NCBI GenBank assembly: GCA_029215795.1
Contig: JARDYH010000002.1
Span: 65,449,001-65,513,000, forward strand
Length of the DNA: 64,000 nucleotides
Direction: 5' to 3'
DNA from: Anniella stebbinsi
Lineage: Eukaryota; Chordata; Lepidosauria; Squamata; Anniellidae
Position 1 is the first letter of the stretch. The number at the start of each line of letters is the position of its first letter. The translations under genes were made by a program, and so were the position numbers. The notes under the pieces were generated by a model that searched no databases, had not been told where the DNA came from, and saw only the letters and a list, made by a program, of their open reading frames with translations. Positions 12,649 through 21,560 of this stretch are shown here, piece by piece.

Positions 12649-13704
12649 CTATTCATTGCTCCCTCCTGCCGCGCCCTCGTCTTGCTTCTCTTCTCCAACC
12701 GATGTGGCATCCATTATGCCCAGCTCCTCCAACAACTCGATTCCTTGCTCACAAGATGTTATTCTTTGCTGCTTCCCGTTCCACTTGAACCTCAAGAAAA
12801 CTGGGTATCCCCAATTATAGGAGATCGATTTCATCTTCAATGCCCCTGTACAGATTCTAACGCTCTTCCTCCACTGGATGGTCTGGGGGCATAAATCCTG
12901 GAAAACCTCAATTGGTGTTGCTTGAAGCGTTGGTTGACCTTGACTTCTAATTGCTTGCATTAATTTTTCTTTTTTATAGTAATTAGCAAATTTCACAATA
13001 ATATCTCTTGGGAGCTCTCTTGTCTTTCCAGATCCAACCCTATGGGCCCGCTCGATATCTTCCATTCTCCAGTCTTCCTGTGGCACCATCTGTTTGGCCC
13101 ATGCCAAAATTAATTCTCTTATACTATTAGGGGTCTCCGCTTGCCGCTCCCCAAAAGACCGTATGCGTATATTTGCTCTCCTGTCCCGATCTTCCATCGC
13201 TATAAGCCATAAATCCTGTTGCGTTAGCTGTTCCTGATGCTTCTTGTATAAAACCTTTAGTTCTCCAGTTTCTTCCTGCAAAGCTCCAACCTCTTTCTCC
13301 ACCTTTTGGAGTCCTGCCAAAAGCTGCTGTTGTGAATCAGCAATCCTCTTTGCCAATCTGTCTTCTTGTTTCAATAAAGCCTGCTCAATATTTCCATCCT
13401 GCTTTAATATAGCAAGATCTAGCATCTTTTGAAAATTCTGAAGCAGCTCATCTGTTGGGTCAGCTTGCCTCCCTGTGGTTGTTTTAGGAATTGCGCCTGG
13501 CTTAGTTCCAATCTTAGCACTGGCATTTCCGGCATGACTAGGGGATTGTTTCTTTGTCTTTTCAGAATCCTTATCCGACATTTTGTCAGTACGGACTAGC
13601 CTGTAGCTTCTATCGGACGGCTTATCACCCTTAGATCGGCTCCAAGAAGTTATTTTCTTCTTGCTCATCCACCTTTCAAGCCTATCCGATAAGCACACAG
13701 CCAC
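12649..13704 (-). CDS. L1 ORF1 protein (RNA-binding chaperone)
   Basis: 351 codons, uninterrupted. In L1 biology this protein trimerises, binds the element RNA and acts as a nucleic-acid chaperone. The N-terminal third is basic and Ser/Lys-rich. A coiled-coil region follows (about residues 90-170, ILKQDGNIEQALLKQEDRLA, then KVEKEVGALQEETGEL). An RRM-like segment comes next (IRIRSFGERQAETPNSIREL), then the C-terminal domain (ERAHRVG, PRDIIVKFANYYKKEKLM). The upstream ATG gives this length; internal Met codons 14 and 42 are alternative starts. It lies immediately upstream of ORF2 on the same strand. Confidence 0.9.
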   Translation of the reverse strand: MAVCLSDRLERWMSKKKITSWSRSKGDKPSDRSYRLVRTDKMSDKDSEKTKKQSPSHAGNASAKIGTKPGAIPKTTTGRQADPTDELLQNFQKMLDLAILKQDGNIEQALLKQEDRLAKRIADSQQQLLAGLQKVEKEVGALQEETGELKVLYKKHQEQLTQQDLWLIAMEDRDRRANIRIRSFGERQAETPNSIRELILAWAKQMVPQEDWRMEDIERAHRVGSGKTRELPRDIIVKFANYYKKEKLMQAIRSQGQPTLQATPIEVFQDLCPQTIQWRKSVRICTGALKMKSISYNWGYPVFLRFKWNGKQQRITSCEQGIELLEELGIMDATSVGEEKQDEGAAGGSNE

Positions 13705-14750
13705 TTCTAGCCAGGGATCAAAGTCTCTTTCTCTCCCTCCCTCTGGCTTCTTTTTTTTTATTATTTTAGTTTCGTTTCTCCTCGAGCTTCCCAGCCAGAC
13801 CGTTATACAGCTAACAATCTTTCAAAGCCTGAAAGCTTAAAAGTTTTCCAAGCTTAAAAGTCTCTTTTCTGACTGTTAGCAATCGTTCTGTTCTCTACAG
13901 CCTATTCAATCAGCCCGCAATCGTAAATACGTCTTTTAATTACCTTCACCGTACTACAAAGCTGTCGGTCCGTCTCCTCCCTTCTGCCGAGCCGGTTATA
14001 AAGTCATAAATCTTCTTCCAGCTGCAATCTCTTTAGCAAGCTTCCCCCTCTCCATAGCAGACAGAGGACGCTTTTAGGATAGGGAATTTACAATTAATTC
14101 ATTGCTTCTTTCGGAGGATGAAGGATTTGCGACTCATTCCATGTCCTGCTAGACCACGCCCCCGATCACGTCGGCTTTGAGGATAGCGAACTTGGTAGCG
14201 AACTTTCTTGGTAGCGAACTTGCTGCTTTGAGGATAGACGAACCTTACCTCATCTTCCACGGGGATAAGGTGATCCTCCGCCCGGACTTTCAGTTTCTAC
14301 CTAAGGTCATCTCCGTGTTTCACATCAACCAGGATATTATTCTCCCAGCATTCTTCCCGTCTCCATCCACAACCCTGGAGCAGGAACTCCACACACTGGA
14401 TGTCCGAAGAGCTTTAGCCTTCTATAAAGCTCGCACGGAGCCTTTTTGCCTCACAAAATGCCTATTTGTCTGCTACGGCACACACAAGAAGGGGCAGCCA
14501 GCATCCTCACAATGACTCGCATCATGGTTGGCACAGTGCATTACCCTAGCCTACTAGCTGGCAGGACTTGAGCTACCAGCCCCAGTCAGAGCTCATTCTA
14601 CCCGAGCAATCGCTACCTCGTCGGCTTTCCAATGCGGCGTCTCCATTACAGAAATCTGCCGTACAGCCACATGGTCCACACCGCTCATCTTCGCCCAGCA
14701 CTATCGTTCTGGACGTCAGGTCTCGGGCTGATTGCTCCTTCGGCAGAGCG

Positions 14751-15146
14751 GTACAATCCGCCCCGCACGCTCAGGTCCTCTGGGAAGAACTTACTGCGGT
14801 CGGCCAAGACTAGGCTGACAACTGTTACCCAGAGGACCTTCTCTTCTGCCGCTCCCAGACTGTGGAATGACCTGCCGGAGGAGACTCGTCAACTTAACAG
14901 TCTTTTAGAATTTAAGAAAGCTATAAAGACTGTTCTCTTCCGGCAGGCATATCCAGTGTAATTTTTAGAATGTTTTTAGGATGTTTTAGGATGTTTTAAT
15001 GATGTTTTAGGATGTTTTAATGCAGTTTTAATAATATTTGTCATGTTTTAATTAGTTTTATGTATTTTATCATGCTGTTGTTCCCCGCCTCGATCTAGAT
15101 GGAGAGGCGGGTAAGAAATAAATCGTTATTATTATTATTATTATTA
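14751..15146 (+). mobile_element. L2 LINE 3' fragment inside the DIRS element
   Basis: The fragment encodes the L2 C-terminus (YNPPRTLRSSGKNLL, SAAPRLWNDLPEETRQLNS, FKKAIKTVLFRQAYPV, stop). The L2 3' UTR follows with a CCCCGCCTCGATCTAGATGG block and a terminal (TTA)n run. It closely matches the 3' end of the larger L2 copy at 21780-27757. It is 5'-truncated and sits between the DIRS recombinase and the internal complementary region. Confidence 0.85.
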
Positions 15147-15210
15147 CTCTCGTCCATTTGCACCTAGAGCCAACCTTCCAATCTCTGGGTAAGTGAGCTT
15201 GCTAATCGTC

Positions 15211-15302
15211 CATATGTGTGATGCACAGAGACCACGAAGAAGAAGGACAGGTTGCTTACCTGTAACTGTTGTTCTTCGAGTGGTCATCTGTGCAGTCACA
15301 CA
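15211..15302 (+). repeat. DIRS internal complementary region
   Basis: The first 35 bases are the reverse complement of the left outer end (3543-3577) with one mismatch. The last 43 bases are the exact reverse complement of the right outer end (15534-15576). In DIRS elements this segment templates joining of the two ends into a circle. Here the two halves are separated by only about 14 bases. Confidence 0.85.
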
Positions 15303-15391
15303 ACCCGCCCACCGTCCCCTCTGGATGGTGTCAGGCTGGACATTGGGCATCTAAAACTGTTACTTCAGCCTGAACCTCTCATTGGGGTCTC

Positions 15392-15576
15392 AGAAGAACT
15401 GAGGTACTGGGCGGGAACCCTCCCACGCATGCATACTCGCCGGTGGGGGAGGGGTTCCCACCCAAAAGAGTTAACTAATAGCTATAGAAGTTTTTCCCGA
15501 ACCGAGTCTCCGCGCACGCGCAGAAGCCCATATGTGTGACTGCACAGATGACCACTCGAAGAACAACAGTTACAGG
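15392..15576 (-). repeat. DIRS right inverted terminal repeat
   Basis: Reverse complement of the left terminal repeat across about 150 bases, with few mismatches. The outer 43 bases are copied exactly (inverted) in the internal complementary region. Confidence 0.85.
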
Positions 15577-15875
15577 GTCATGTGATGTAAGTATAGCTGA
15601 TTGATAATTTGAAAAGATACTATCAGCTATACATACTTAGGAACTAATTAGAACTTCTCAGACAATCAGTCTTTAAGTTGATTCATTTAAATGTAGTAAA
15701 ATCCTACATAGCTTGGATGCTTTAGAAGAGATGTTGAAGGAGAGTTTTTGTATAACATTCTCATAAGATATTTGATTACAGGAAATATTGTCTATATTTA
15801 GCTCTTTCCTGCAAAGTCAATTTCTTGCAGAAAATGGTTTACTGCTTGCTGTAAAGTAAAACTCAGCTGAAATTT

Positions 15876-15922
<47 letters not shown>

Positions 15923-16275
15923 TGCATACATGTATTTGCAAGACTATTTATTCCCCTGCAAATGTGAAAGAGGGGGATATCAGAAACTTTCAGGTGTAAA
16001 GTTTCAGAACTTATGGGTGAGGGTGGCCTTACCTTTTAAAGATGACGTAGCTGTTGGGACAGGGGCATAATAGGAAAAATAGATTTCCCTGCTTCAAATG
16101 GTGCCTAGGCTATCCTAATTTGGGGCAGAATGCCCCATAGGAACAACACTCATGATATATAATGATTCCTAGGCGGTACAGATATAGCTACCCTCATTTG
16201 CTTTCTTTTTTGTTTCTGTATTTTGATACTCAGCCAGATGATTTCCCATTTTTCTAATATAGGCCAATTCTACAG
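15577..16275. other. SRFBP1 intronic sequence with microsatellite
   Basis: Non-coding sequence between the DIRS element and the first recognised SRFBP1 exon. It contains the (CT)n(CA)n microsatellite at 15875-15922. The last bases form a splice acceptor, TTCTACAG. Confidence 0.5.
15875..15922. repeat. (CT)n(CA)n compound microsatellite
   Basis: About 12 CT units run directly into about 11 CA units. Confidence 0.95.
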
Positions 16276-16344
16276 CAAGAGATAGAGCAATTGCTAGGCT
16301 GACAGCTCACCCAATATTGAAGACAAAAATTGCTGATATTAAAG
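16276..16344 (+). CDS. SRFBP1: SRFBP1 internal exon (RAIARL exon)
   Basis: A 69-base exon flanked by TTCTACAG and GTAAGC. It starts in phase with two bases completing a codon, then gives RDRAIARLTAHPILKTKIAD and ends IK plus one base. This is the conserved BUD22/SRFBP1 segment just before the central acidic region. The one leftover base joins the next exon at 19997 to make Ala (K-A-A-V-K-A-F-K-D). SRFBP1 is a nuclear protein that binds serum response factor; the family is related to yeast Bud22, which acts in small-subunit ribosome biogenesis. Upstream exons were not found. Confidence 0.85.
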
Positions 16345-16381
16345 GTAAGCCAAAGTTATTCACCTAAGCTTTCTTGTGTAC

Positions 16382-16859
16382 TGTGAGGTTTTCCCTGACT
16401 CGTTGCTGCTGCCTCTGTCTCGTCCTTAGTATTTAGGGCCCACAGCACCACAGCCAAGCAACCTGGCCCTCAGTTTACCTCTTTTCCGCTGCCACCAGTA
16501 CCCTCCTCAGGTACACCTCAAAGATCACACGAGTTGGTTGAAATTAACAAGAATTTATTAACAGCTAATTGCAGGTAAATAAGCATGATGGTTTCCTCAG
16601 GTTTAAACATATAGTGGTTACAAGTACAAAGCTTAGTGGTTTCTGTCTGTATACTCTTAAATGGTTTCAAACTGTTTCTTATCTAATCATCTATTCTCTA
16701 AAACTCTATCTCACTCTCTCCATATTCAATCAAACACTTCTCTTAACTCATCATTCAGCCTAGTCATTTACTTTAACTTAAAGATATGTATAAATACATT
16801 GTTATCATAAACAACAAACCTTGCAATACCATTATAACAATAAGCAGTAGAACATCACA
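16382..16859 (-). mobile_element. Solo LTR candidate in SRFBP1 intron
   Basis: A 478-base segment starts TGTGA and ends TCACA, as LTRs do. It is flanked by TGTAC (16377-16381) and TGTAA (16860-16864), a 5-base duplication with one mismatch. Read on the - strand it carries an AATAAA (TTTATT at 16554-16559). No internal retroviral or gypsy sequence is present. It begins 37 bases after the preceding exon's donor site. Confidence 0.45.
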
Positions 16860-16879
16860 TGTAAATTGGAGCTTTACAG

Positions 16880-16985
16880 CAGGGATGGGCAACCTGTGAC
16901 TCTCCAGCTGTTTTGGCCTACAGCTACTATGATCCCTCAGCACTGGCGATGCTGGCTAAGGCTGATGGGAACCATAGGCCAAATC
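16880..16985. repeat. Palindromic MITE-like repeat
   Basis: It carries the GGGATGGGCAACCTGTGACT start and CTGGCTAAGGCTGATGGGAA segment of a widespread squamate repeat whose halves are complementary (CTCCAGCTGTTTTGGCC against GGCC-rich right half). A related element lies at 50067-50187. Confidence 0.5.
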
Positions 16986-17487
16986 CCCTCTTGCACAGGT
17001 TTGCTTCTATTTTTTAATTATCATTTTTCTTGTTGTACTCCATTTTAAGCTATAATATGTCTAGACCTTACTGACTCTCTCAAATGGCCCATTAGTAATA
17101 ATCATTCAGACCAAATCTTTTGCATTCTGTTTACATGAAATAATTGGAGAGAGAACTCAAAGGTCCCAAAGAAAAGCAATATATCCATTGATGTCTTAAC
17201 TTGCACATAATCCTAATTGTTGCAGTGTTCATTTCTGGGTATATCTACGTTATTCAGTGCTATTGTGTAGCTTTGTATACTATTACAAATCTATTTTACT
17301 CATACCTGCAAATTAAGAGGTCAAATTTCTGAAACAAAACAATGATTCAGAAGGCTTGGTAGAACTGTGAACATAATGTAGTTAATTATAGATGTGTATC
17401 GTTTAGTGTGTGTGTGTGTGTTTTAGCAGCATTGAGGATCAGATACAAACTCCTAATCCTGTGCAAGCTTACTTGGAAGTAAATTGA

Positions 17488-17653
17488 ATTTTTAAGATGC
17501 TTTTAATAATGTATTTGTTTTTATCTGTTTTAATGGTTTATCTATTTTATGATTTTTATTTTTATATTTATTATTGTTCCCCGCCTCGATCTGGATGGAG
17601 AGGTGGGTTAGAAATAAAATAAATAGTAATAGAAATAAATAATAAATAATAAA
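17488..17653 (+). mobile_element. L2 3' UTR fragment
   Basis: T-rich sequence followed by TTCCCCGCCTCGATCTGGAT, GGAGAGGTGGGTTAGAAATA and an AAT/AAAT tail, matching the 3' UTR at 15010-15140. It appears inserted in a short dispersed repeat whose halves flank it (TTACTTGGAAGTAAAT on the left, TTACTTCCAAG on the right). Confidence 0.7.
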
Positions 17654-18650
17654 TCCCGCTATATTTAGTGAGATTTACTTCCAAGTTAGTGTCCTTAGAA
17701 CTGTCTTCTCATCTTTATTTTCTGCAATGCCTGGAAAAGAATCTCTGTATTTTCTCTGTCAACTGGATATACTGTTTATTTAAGACTTGCATCATTGGGG
17801 TCATCTCTAACTTCTTCCAAATTCTGCCCTCCTCCACAACTATATGTTGAATGCCTGCTGCTGACTTTCTGATTAGAGAAGTAAAGTGCTATTAGATAAG
17901 AATTCCGTATTTCAGATAAGAATTCAAAATTTCTTCATTAATCTGTTTTAAGAAATGCTAAAATTGCTGGTTAAAGGTTAGGAGTACAAGAGAGTGTCAT
18001 GCATTTGTATTTAAATACTCCGCTAGTTTGAATACAGATCAGATATGAAACACATTACTTCTATATACTGGTGTTGATTGCATTATTTTGGCGGCATTCC
18101 CTATTCTAGATTCTAATCATATAATTAGAGCAGTCCTAAATTCACCCCCAAAATTGGTGGGACTGTTTGTTCCAGTCAAATACTTGAAGGGTCTGATTTA
18201 CTTCACTGCTCGCTATTACATTTCTGTTCCTGAGGGGGAAAAAACTCTCTTTGGGAGTCAGAATCAGGGTAACAAGTGGAGGAAGCGACTCCCTTGAAGA
18301 TCAGAGAAGCCTGCTGGGCCTTTCTACCTTCTCCAGACTGTTTGTAAAGTGAAGCTGAAAATGGCACTAGTGTTTTCCCTCAAGTTTCACAGTGGGAATA
18401 GAGTACCAGTGGTGGTACAAGCAGGATTAAGGTAAACAGGCTGCACTCAAGTGAGCACCCATAATGTAAAAATTCTTGCAGCAAGTTCTTAAAACTCTTT
18501 TATGTGTTCTTAGCAGGAAAAAGGTATTCTCTAGAAATGTCTTTAGACTGCACCAAGGGTGCCATAAATGGCACAGTTAGTAGGACTTGAATATATCTGA
18601 ACTGGAATAACGTGATCCATGGTTGTTGTGGAACCATTCAGCTGATCATA
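17654..18650. other. SRFBP1 intronic stretch, nothing recognised
   Basis: Non-coding sequence with no splice-flanked conserved exon or clear repeat apart from the right half of the short repeat at about 17665-17690. Confidence 0.4.
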
Positions 18651-19507
18651 TACCATATTTCATCAGTTCTAAGACAGACTTTTTCTCCCATATTTACGAC
18701 TGTAAAAACCGGGTGCGTCTTAGAATCGATGGCGTCTTAGAATCACCGGATTTCTCCTGCGCTTTGCAGAAGGCACTACAGCTCTACATGCCCCCCCCAG
18801 CGACCCACCCTAGCGGGTCCTGAGGGATTCCACAAGGCCGGTCAGAAGTCCCCCCTCCCCACTTACCTTGATGGTTGCCGCCTCGGCCTGGCAAGGCATT
18901 ATTACTGGGAACTTGGCCGTGATCCCGCGAGAACTCCCAAGATCGCGGCCAACGTCTCAGTACTGATGCCTTGCCAAGCCGAGGCAGCAGCGATCAAGGG
19001 AAGTGGGAAGTGGGAACTTGCGGGGCCCTAACCCTCCCCCTCCCTTCCAGCGCGGTCGACCATCCTCGCTGCCGCCACCACTGCTCCGCGCCGCTAGCAA
19101 TGCTCTCCTCGGCCTTGCAAGGCATCGTTACTGGGAACTAGGCCTACTTACCAGTAACGATGCCTTGCCGGGCCAAGGCGGCAGCGATCAAGGTAAGGGG
19201 GGACTTACAGGGCCCTAACCCTCCCTCCTCCCTCCTCACCTCCATCACCGTTGCCTGTCCTCGCTGCCACCGCCGCTGCTCCGCGCCGCTGGCAACACTC
19301 GCCTCGGCCTGGCAAGGCATCGTTACTGGGAACTAGGCCTACTTCCCAGTAACGATGCCTTGCCAGGCTGAGGCAAGTGCTGCCAGCGATGCGGAATGGC
19401 GGCGGCAGCAGCAGCGAGGACAGGCGATGGAGGGAAGGGCGGAAGGGGTGCTGAAATTAAGGTGTGTCTTACAATCGATGGAGTCTTACATTTGGTGAAA
19501 TATGGTA
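18651..19507. mobile_element. Non-autonomous DNA transposon with GC-rich core
   Basis: The ends are TACCATATTTCA and its exact inverse TGAAATATGGTA. Subterminal motifs related to GCGTCTTAGAATCGATGGCG occur in inverted arrangement at both ends (near 18710-18745 and 19462-19490). The GC-rich core contains repeated blocks built on CTCGGCCTGGCAAGGCAT and the inverse GATGCCTTGCCAGG, each with GTTACTGGGAACTAGGCC. No transposase is encoded. It lies in an SRFBP1 intron. Confidence 0.7.
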
Positions 19508-19996
19508 GGTTTAAAAAGAAAACGAATGTAGTCCTACCTTCCGCTTGCCTCCATGGCTCATCAGGCGAGATGCAGAATCACCCTATTTTGTCAGTGAGGA
19601 GACTTCATGTGGCATCAGTAGGCACTATAGTGGCACAGTATCTCTTGCTTATGATGCACTTGACAAAAAGGATGGTCAAATGCATTTTACCTGATGCAAA
19701 CATATGAATATACAAAAGTGCCTTACACCACTAGCCTTCCTGGACCAGTACAGTTTACTCTCTCTAGCAATAGCTCTCAAGGTTTGGGGCAGTGATATTT
19801 CCAGCCCCGCTGCCTGAAAGACATCTAATATGGGATGCCACAAGCGGTTGCTCTGCCACTATACAATGGTCCCCCTCCCCACAAAAAATATATCATGGCT
19901 TTGCTTTATAACCTGTTTATCATTACTATGCTTATATTTTAACACTGCTCATCTATGCAAAAAATAAAAACCAACTAGAAGCCCTTGTTTTTCTAG
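19508..19996. other. SRFBP1 intronic stretch
   Basis: Non-coding sequence ending in the splice acceptor TTTTTCTAG at 19988-19996. No repeat was recognised. Confidence 0.5.
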
Positions 19997-20735
19997 CTGC
20001 TGTAAAAGCCTTTAAAGATGCAAGACGGAAGCCAGCTAGAACTATTTCTTCAGAAGAACATAAACCTGAAGAACAGCTTACCAAACAACCCGAGGAGACC
20101 CAGCATTCCAGTAGCAGTAAACATAACCAAACATATAAACAAGCTGAAAACCAAGACAAAATACAGCTGAAAAAGAAGCCAGGCACCAACATGGGAAAGA
20201 AGCAAATTTGTGTGAGAGGGAAGCAGAAAATGTCAGACAGTGAGGAAAAATGTCCCCCGGATGGTTTTACAGTGCAGGCTGCAGAACATCCTAAGTTAGA
20301 TCTTCAGAATCAAGCAGAAAAGACAGTTTCTCCAGAAGGAAAGAAATGTTTGGATGATCTCCTGAGCAGGGCACTAGATGAATCTGATAGTGATGCAAGT
20401 AAGTGTGAGGAAAGTGGAGCAGAGGAGGAATCTTTTGATGACAGCACCGAAGAGAGATTCTATAATCAGTCTTCTGGTTCTGATGAAAGTGACAGTAATG
20501 ATGATTTCTTCATTGGCAAAGTAAAGAGAATGAAAAAGAAGGGAGCAGCTGATGTTTCATTACCTACTGAAGACAAAGTCAAAAGCATGCTTGTAAAAAA
20601 GCCAAAGGACTCACAATCTGACACAGTGCAGGACACCGACACAAAAGGAAAAGATCAACATTCAAAAGCAAGGAAGCTAGAATCTGTATTTTACTGTTCG
20701 TTGTCCAACTCTATGAAATCCAAAACTGTGAAAGG
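19997..20735 (+). CDS. SRFBP1: SRFBP1 large central exon
   Basis: A 739-base exon between a TTTTTCTAG acceptor and a GTAAGT donor (20736). The frame continues from the previous exon: AVKAFKDARRKPARTISSEE. A lysine/glutamate-rich linker follows, then the acidic serine-rich core KKCLDDLLSRALDESDSDAS and the family signature EESFDDSTEERFYNQSSGSD, then SNDDFFIGKVKRMKKKG and ARKLESVF. The signature blocks are well conserved among SRFBP1 proteins. The region is compositionally biased and probably disordered. The exon leaves two bases (GG) that complete a Gly codon with the next exon. Confidence 0.93.
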
Positions 20736-20889
20736 GTAAGTCCCCTCTGTCCAAAATAAAACCTTGGGGAAATTGTTAAATTGCTAGTTTGCAACAACAA
20801 CTTTTGGCAAATGTTTGAACCATCATTCAAACACAGTTTAGAGTATAACCAAGTGATTCTTAGCCATTCCCACATGACCCCCACAGGGG

Positions 20890-21040
20890 GCTTTTGCAAA
20901 TCTTGGGGCATTCATAACTTTGGGGGACAGGTTTCAGCTGTACCAAGGAATGCATTTGCACAGCAGAGGCTAGTTTGTCAGCTGTGCCCATTCCTAGAGA
21001 TGTCTGATCTGGTCATGGTCATGCATGCTCTCCAAGTGTG
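20890..21040 (+). mobile_element. Degraded L2-like LINE fragment
   Basis: The translation contains QVSAVPRNAFAQQRLVCQLC followed by PFLEMSDLVMVMHALQV. This matches the L2 post-RT segment of the larger copy (AYYQLWLIHQLHPFLELEDL). It is short and bounded by unrelated sequence. Confidence 0.6.
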
Positions 21041-21235
21041 AAGAGCTCCAGTGACAAAGCCTATCAGCTCTAGTGACAAAGCGTCAACACACAGGCGAGT
21101 TAAGTACCCATGTGGGTTTAGCAAGAGGGTGAGGAGGCCAGAGCAGTGAACTCTTCCCTGCCTTCTTCTAGTAACTGTAAAAAAAATAACTATATATAGA
21201 GAGAAATAACTATAAATAAATTCCCCACTTTCTCA

Positions 21236-21560
21236 CAGATTCAGGACAGATAAAAGGAAGTACTTCACACACTGCACAGTTAAACTATGGAATTCGTTAC
21301 TAAAAGATGTAGTGATGGCCACCAATTTGGATGGCTTTGAGGGGGAATTGGACTAATTCATGGAGGTTAAAGCTGTTAATAGCTATTAATCCTGATAGCC
21401 AAATGCTATCTAATACCTCCAGTATCAGAGTCGTATGCCTATATACACCAGTTACTTGGGAACATGGGTGAGAGGGTGCTGTTGCACTCATCTCCTGCTT
21501 GTGGGTTTTATGTGGGCACCTGGTTGGCCACTGTGTAAACAGACTTTGGTCTTTACAGAA
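21236..21560 (+). mobile_element. CR1/L3-type LINE 3' fragment (copy 1)
   Basis: It contains the block AACTATGGAATTCGTTAC, then GTGATGGCCACCAATTTGGA, CCTCCAGTATCAGAG and GAGGGTGCTGTTGCACTC, in the same order as at 36820-37110 and 51088-51420. It lies in an SRFBP1 intron. Confidence 0.7.

Larger units (their letters stand above)
8445..14162 (-). mobile_element. Full-length L1 (LINE-1) retrotransposon
   Basis: A 5.7 kb L1 in - orientation. The 3' A-tail appears as a run of about 19 T at 8442-8460. The 5' end lies near 14162 with a GGGGGCGTGG start. A 16-base target-site duplication, CGATCACGTCGGCTTT, is seen at 8429-8444 and 14163-14178 with no mismatch, and removing the insert restores the DIRS recombinase frame. 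ORF1 and ORF2 are both open. The 5' UTR is about 460 bases (13705-14162) and the inter-ORF gap about 246 bases. Perfect duplication and open frames point to a young insertion. Confidence 0.93.
7837..14735 (+). pseudogene. DIRS tyrosine recombinase, split by an L1
   Basis: The N-terminal part (RIQEVLHAALRPSTRVSYAR ... LKVLFLVAITSA) runs to about 8444. After the 5.7 kb L1 the same reading resumes at about 14179 with LRIANL. Near 14200-14230 a short tandem duplication of TTGGTAGCGAACTT disturbs the segment that normally carries the first catalytic Arg. The C-terminal part lies in another frame: AHSTRAIATS gives the HxxR motif and STPLIFAQHYR carries the catalytic Tyr. Duplication, frameshift and L1 insertion all disable it. 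An L2 fragment follows immediately. Confidence 0.82.
3543..15576 (+). mobile_element. DIRS-type tyrosine-recombinase retrotransposon, decayed, with nested insertions
   Basis: The element is bounded by inverted terminal repeats (about 3543-3715 and 15392-15576). Near its right end, 15211-15302 is complementary to both outer ends, the arrangement characteristic of DIRS elements. Between them, in order, are a gag-like region, a reverse transcriptase with YLDD, an RNase H region, and a tyrosine recombinase. Subtracting the L1 (8445-14162) and the L2 fragment (about 14751-15146) leaves roughly 5.9 kb, normal for this group. Gag, RT/RNase H and recombinase are each broken across several frames, so the copy is dead. 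It lies 5' of the first recognised SRFBP1 exon and is therefore probably intronic. Confidence 0.88.

Noticed and set aside
1..16275. Search for upstream SRFBP1 exons
   Set aside because: No splice-flanked segment resembling the N-terminal BUD22 region was found; these exons are probably to the left of the window.
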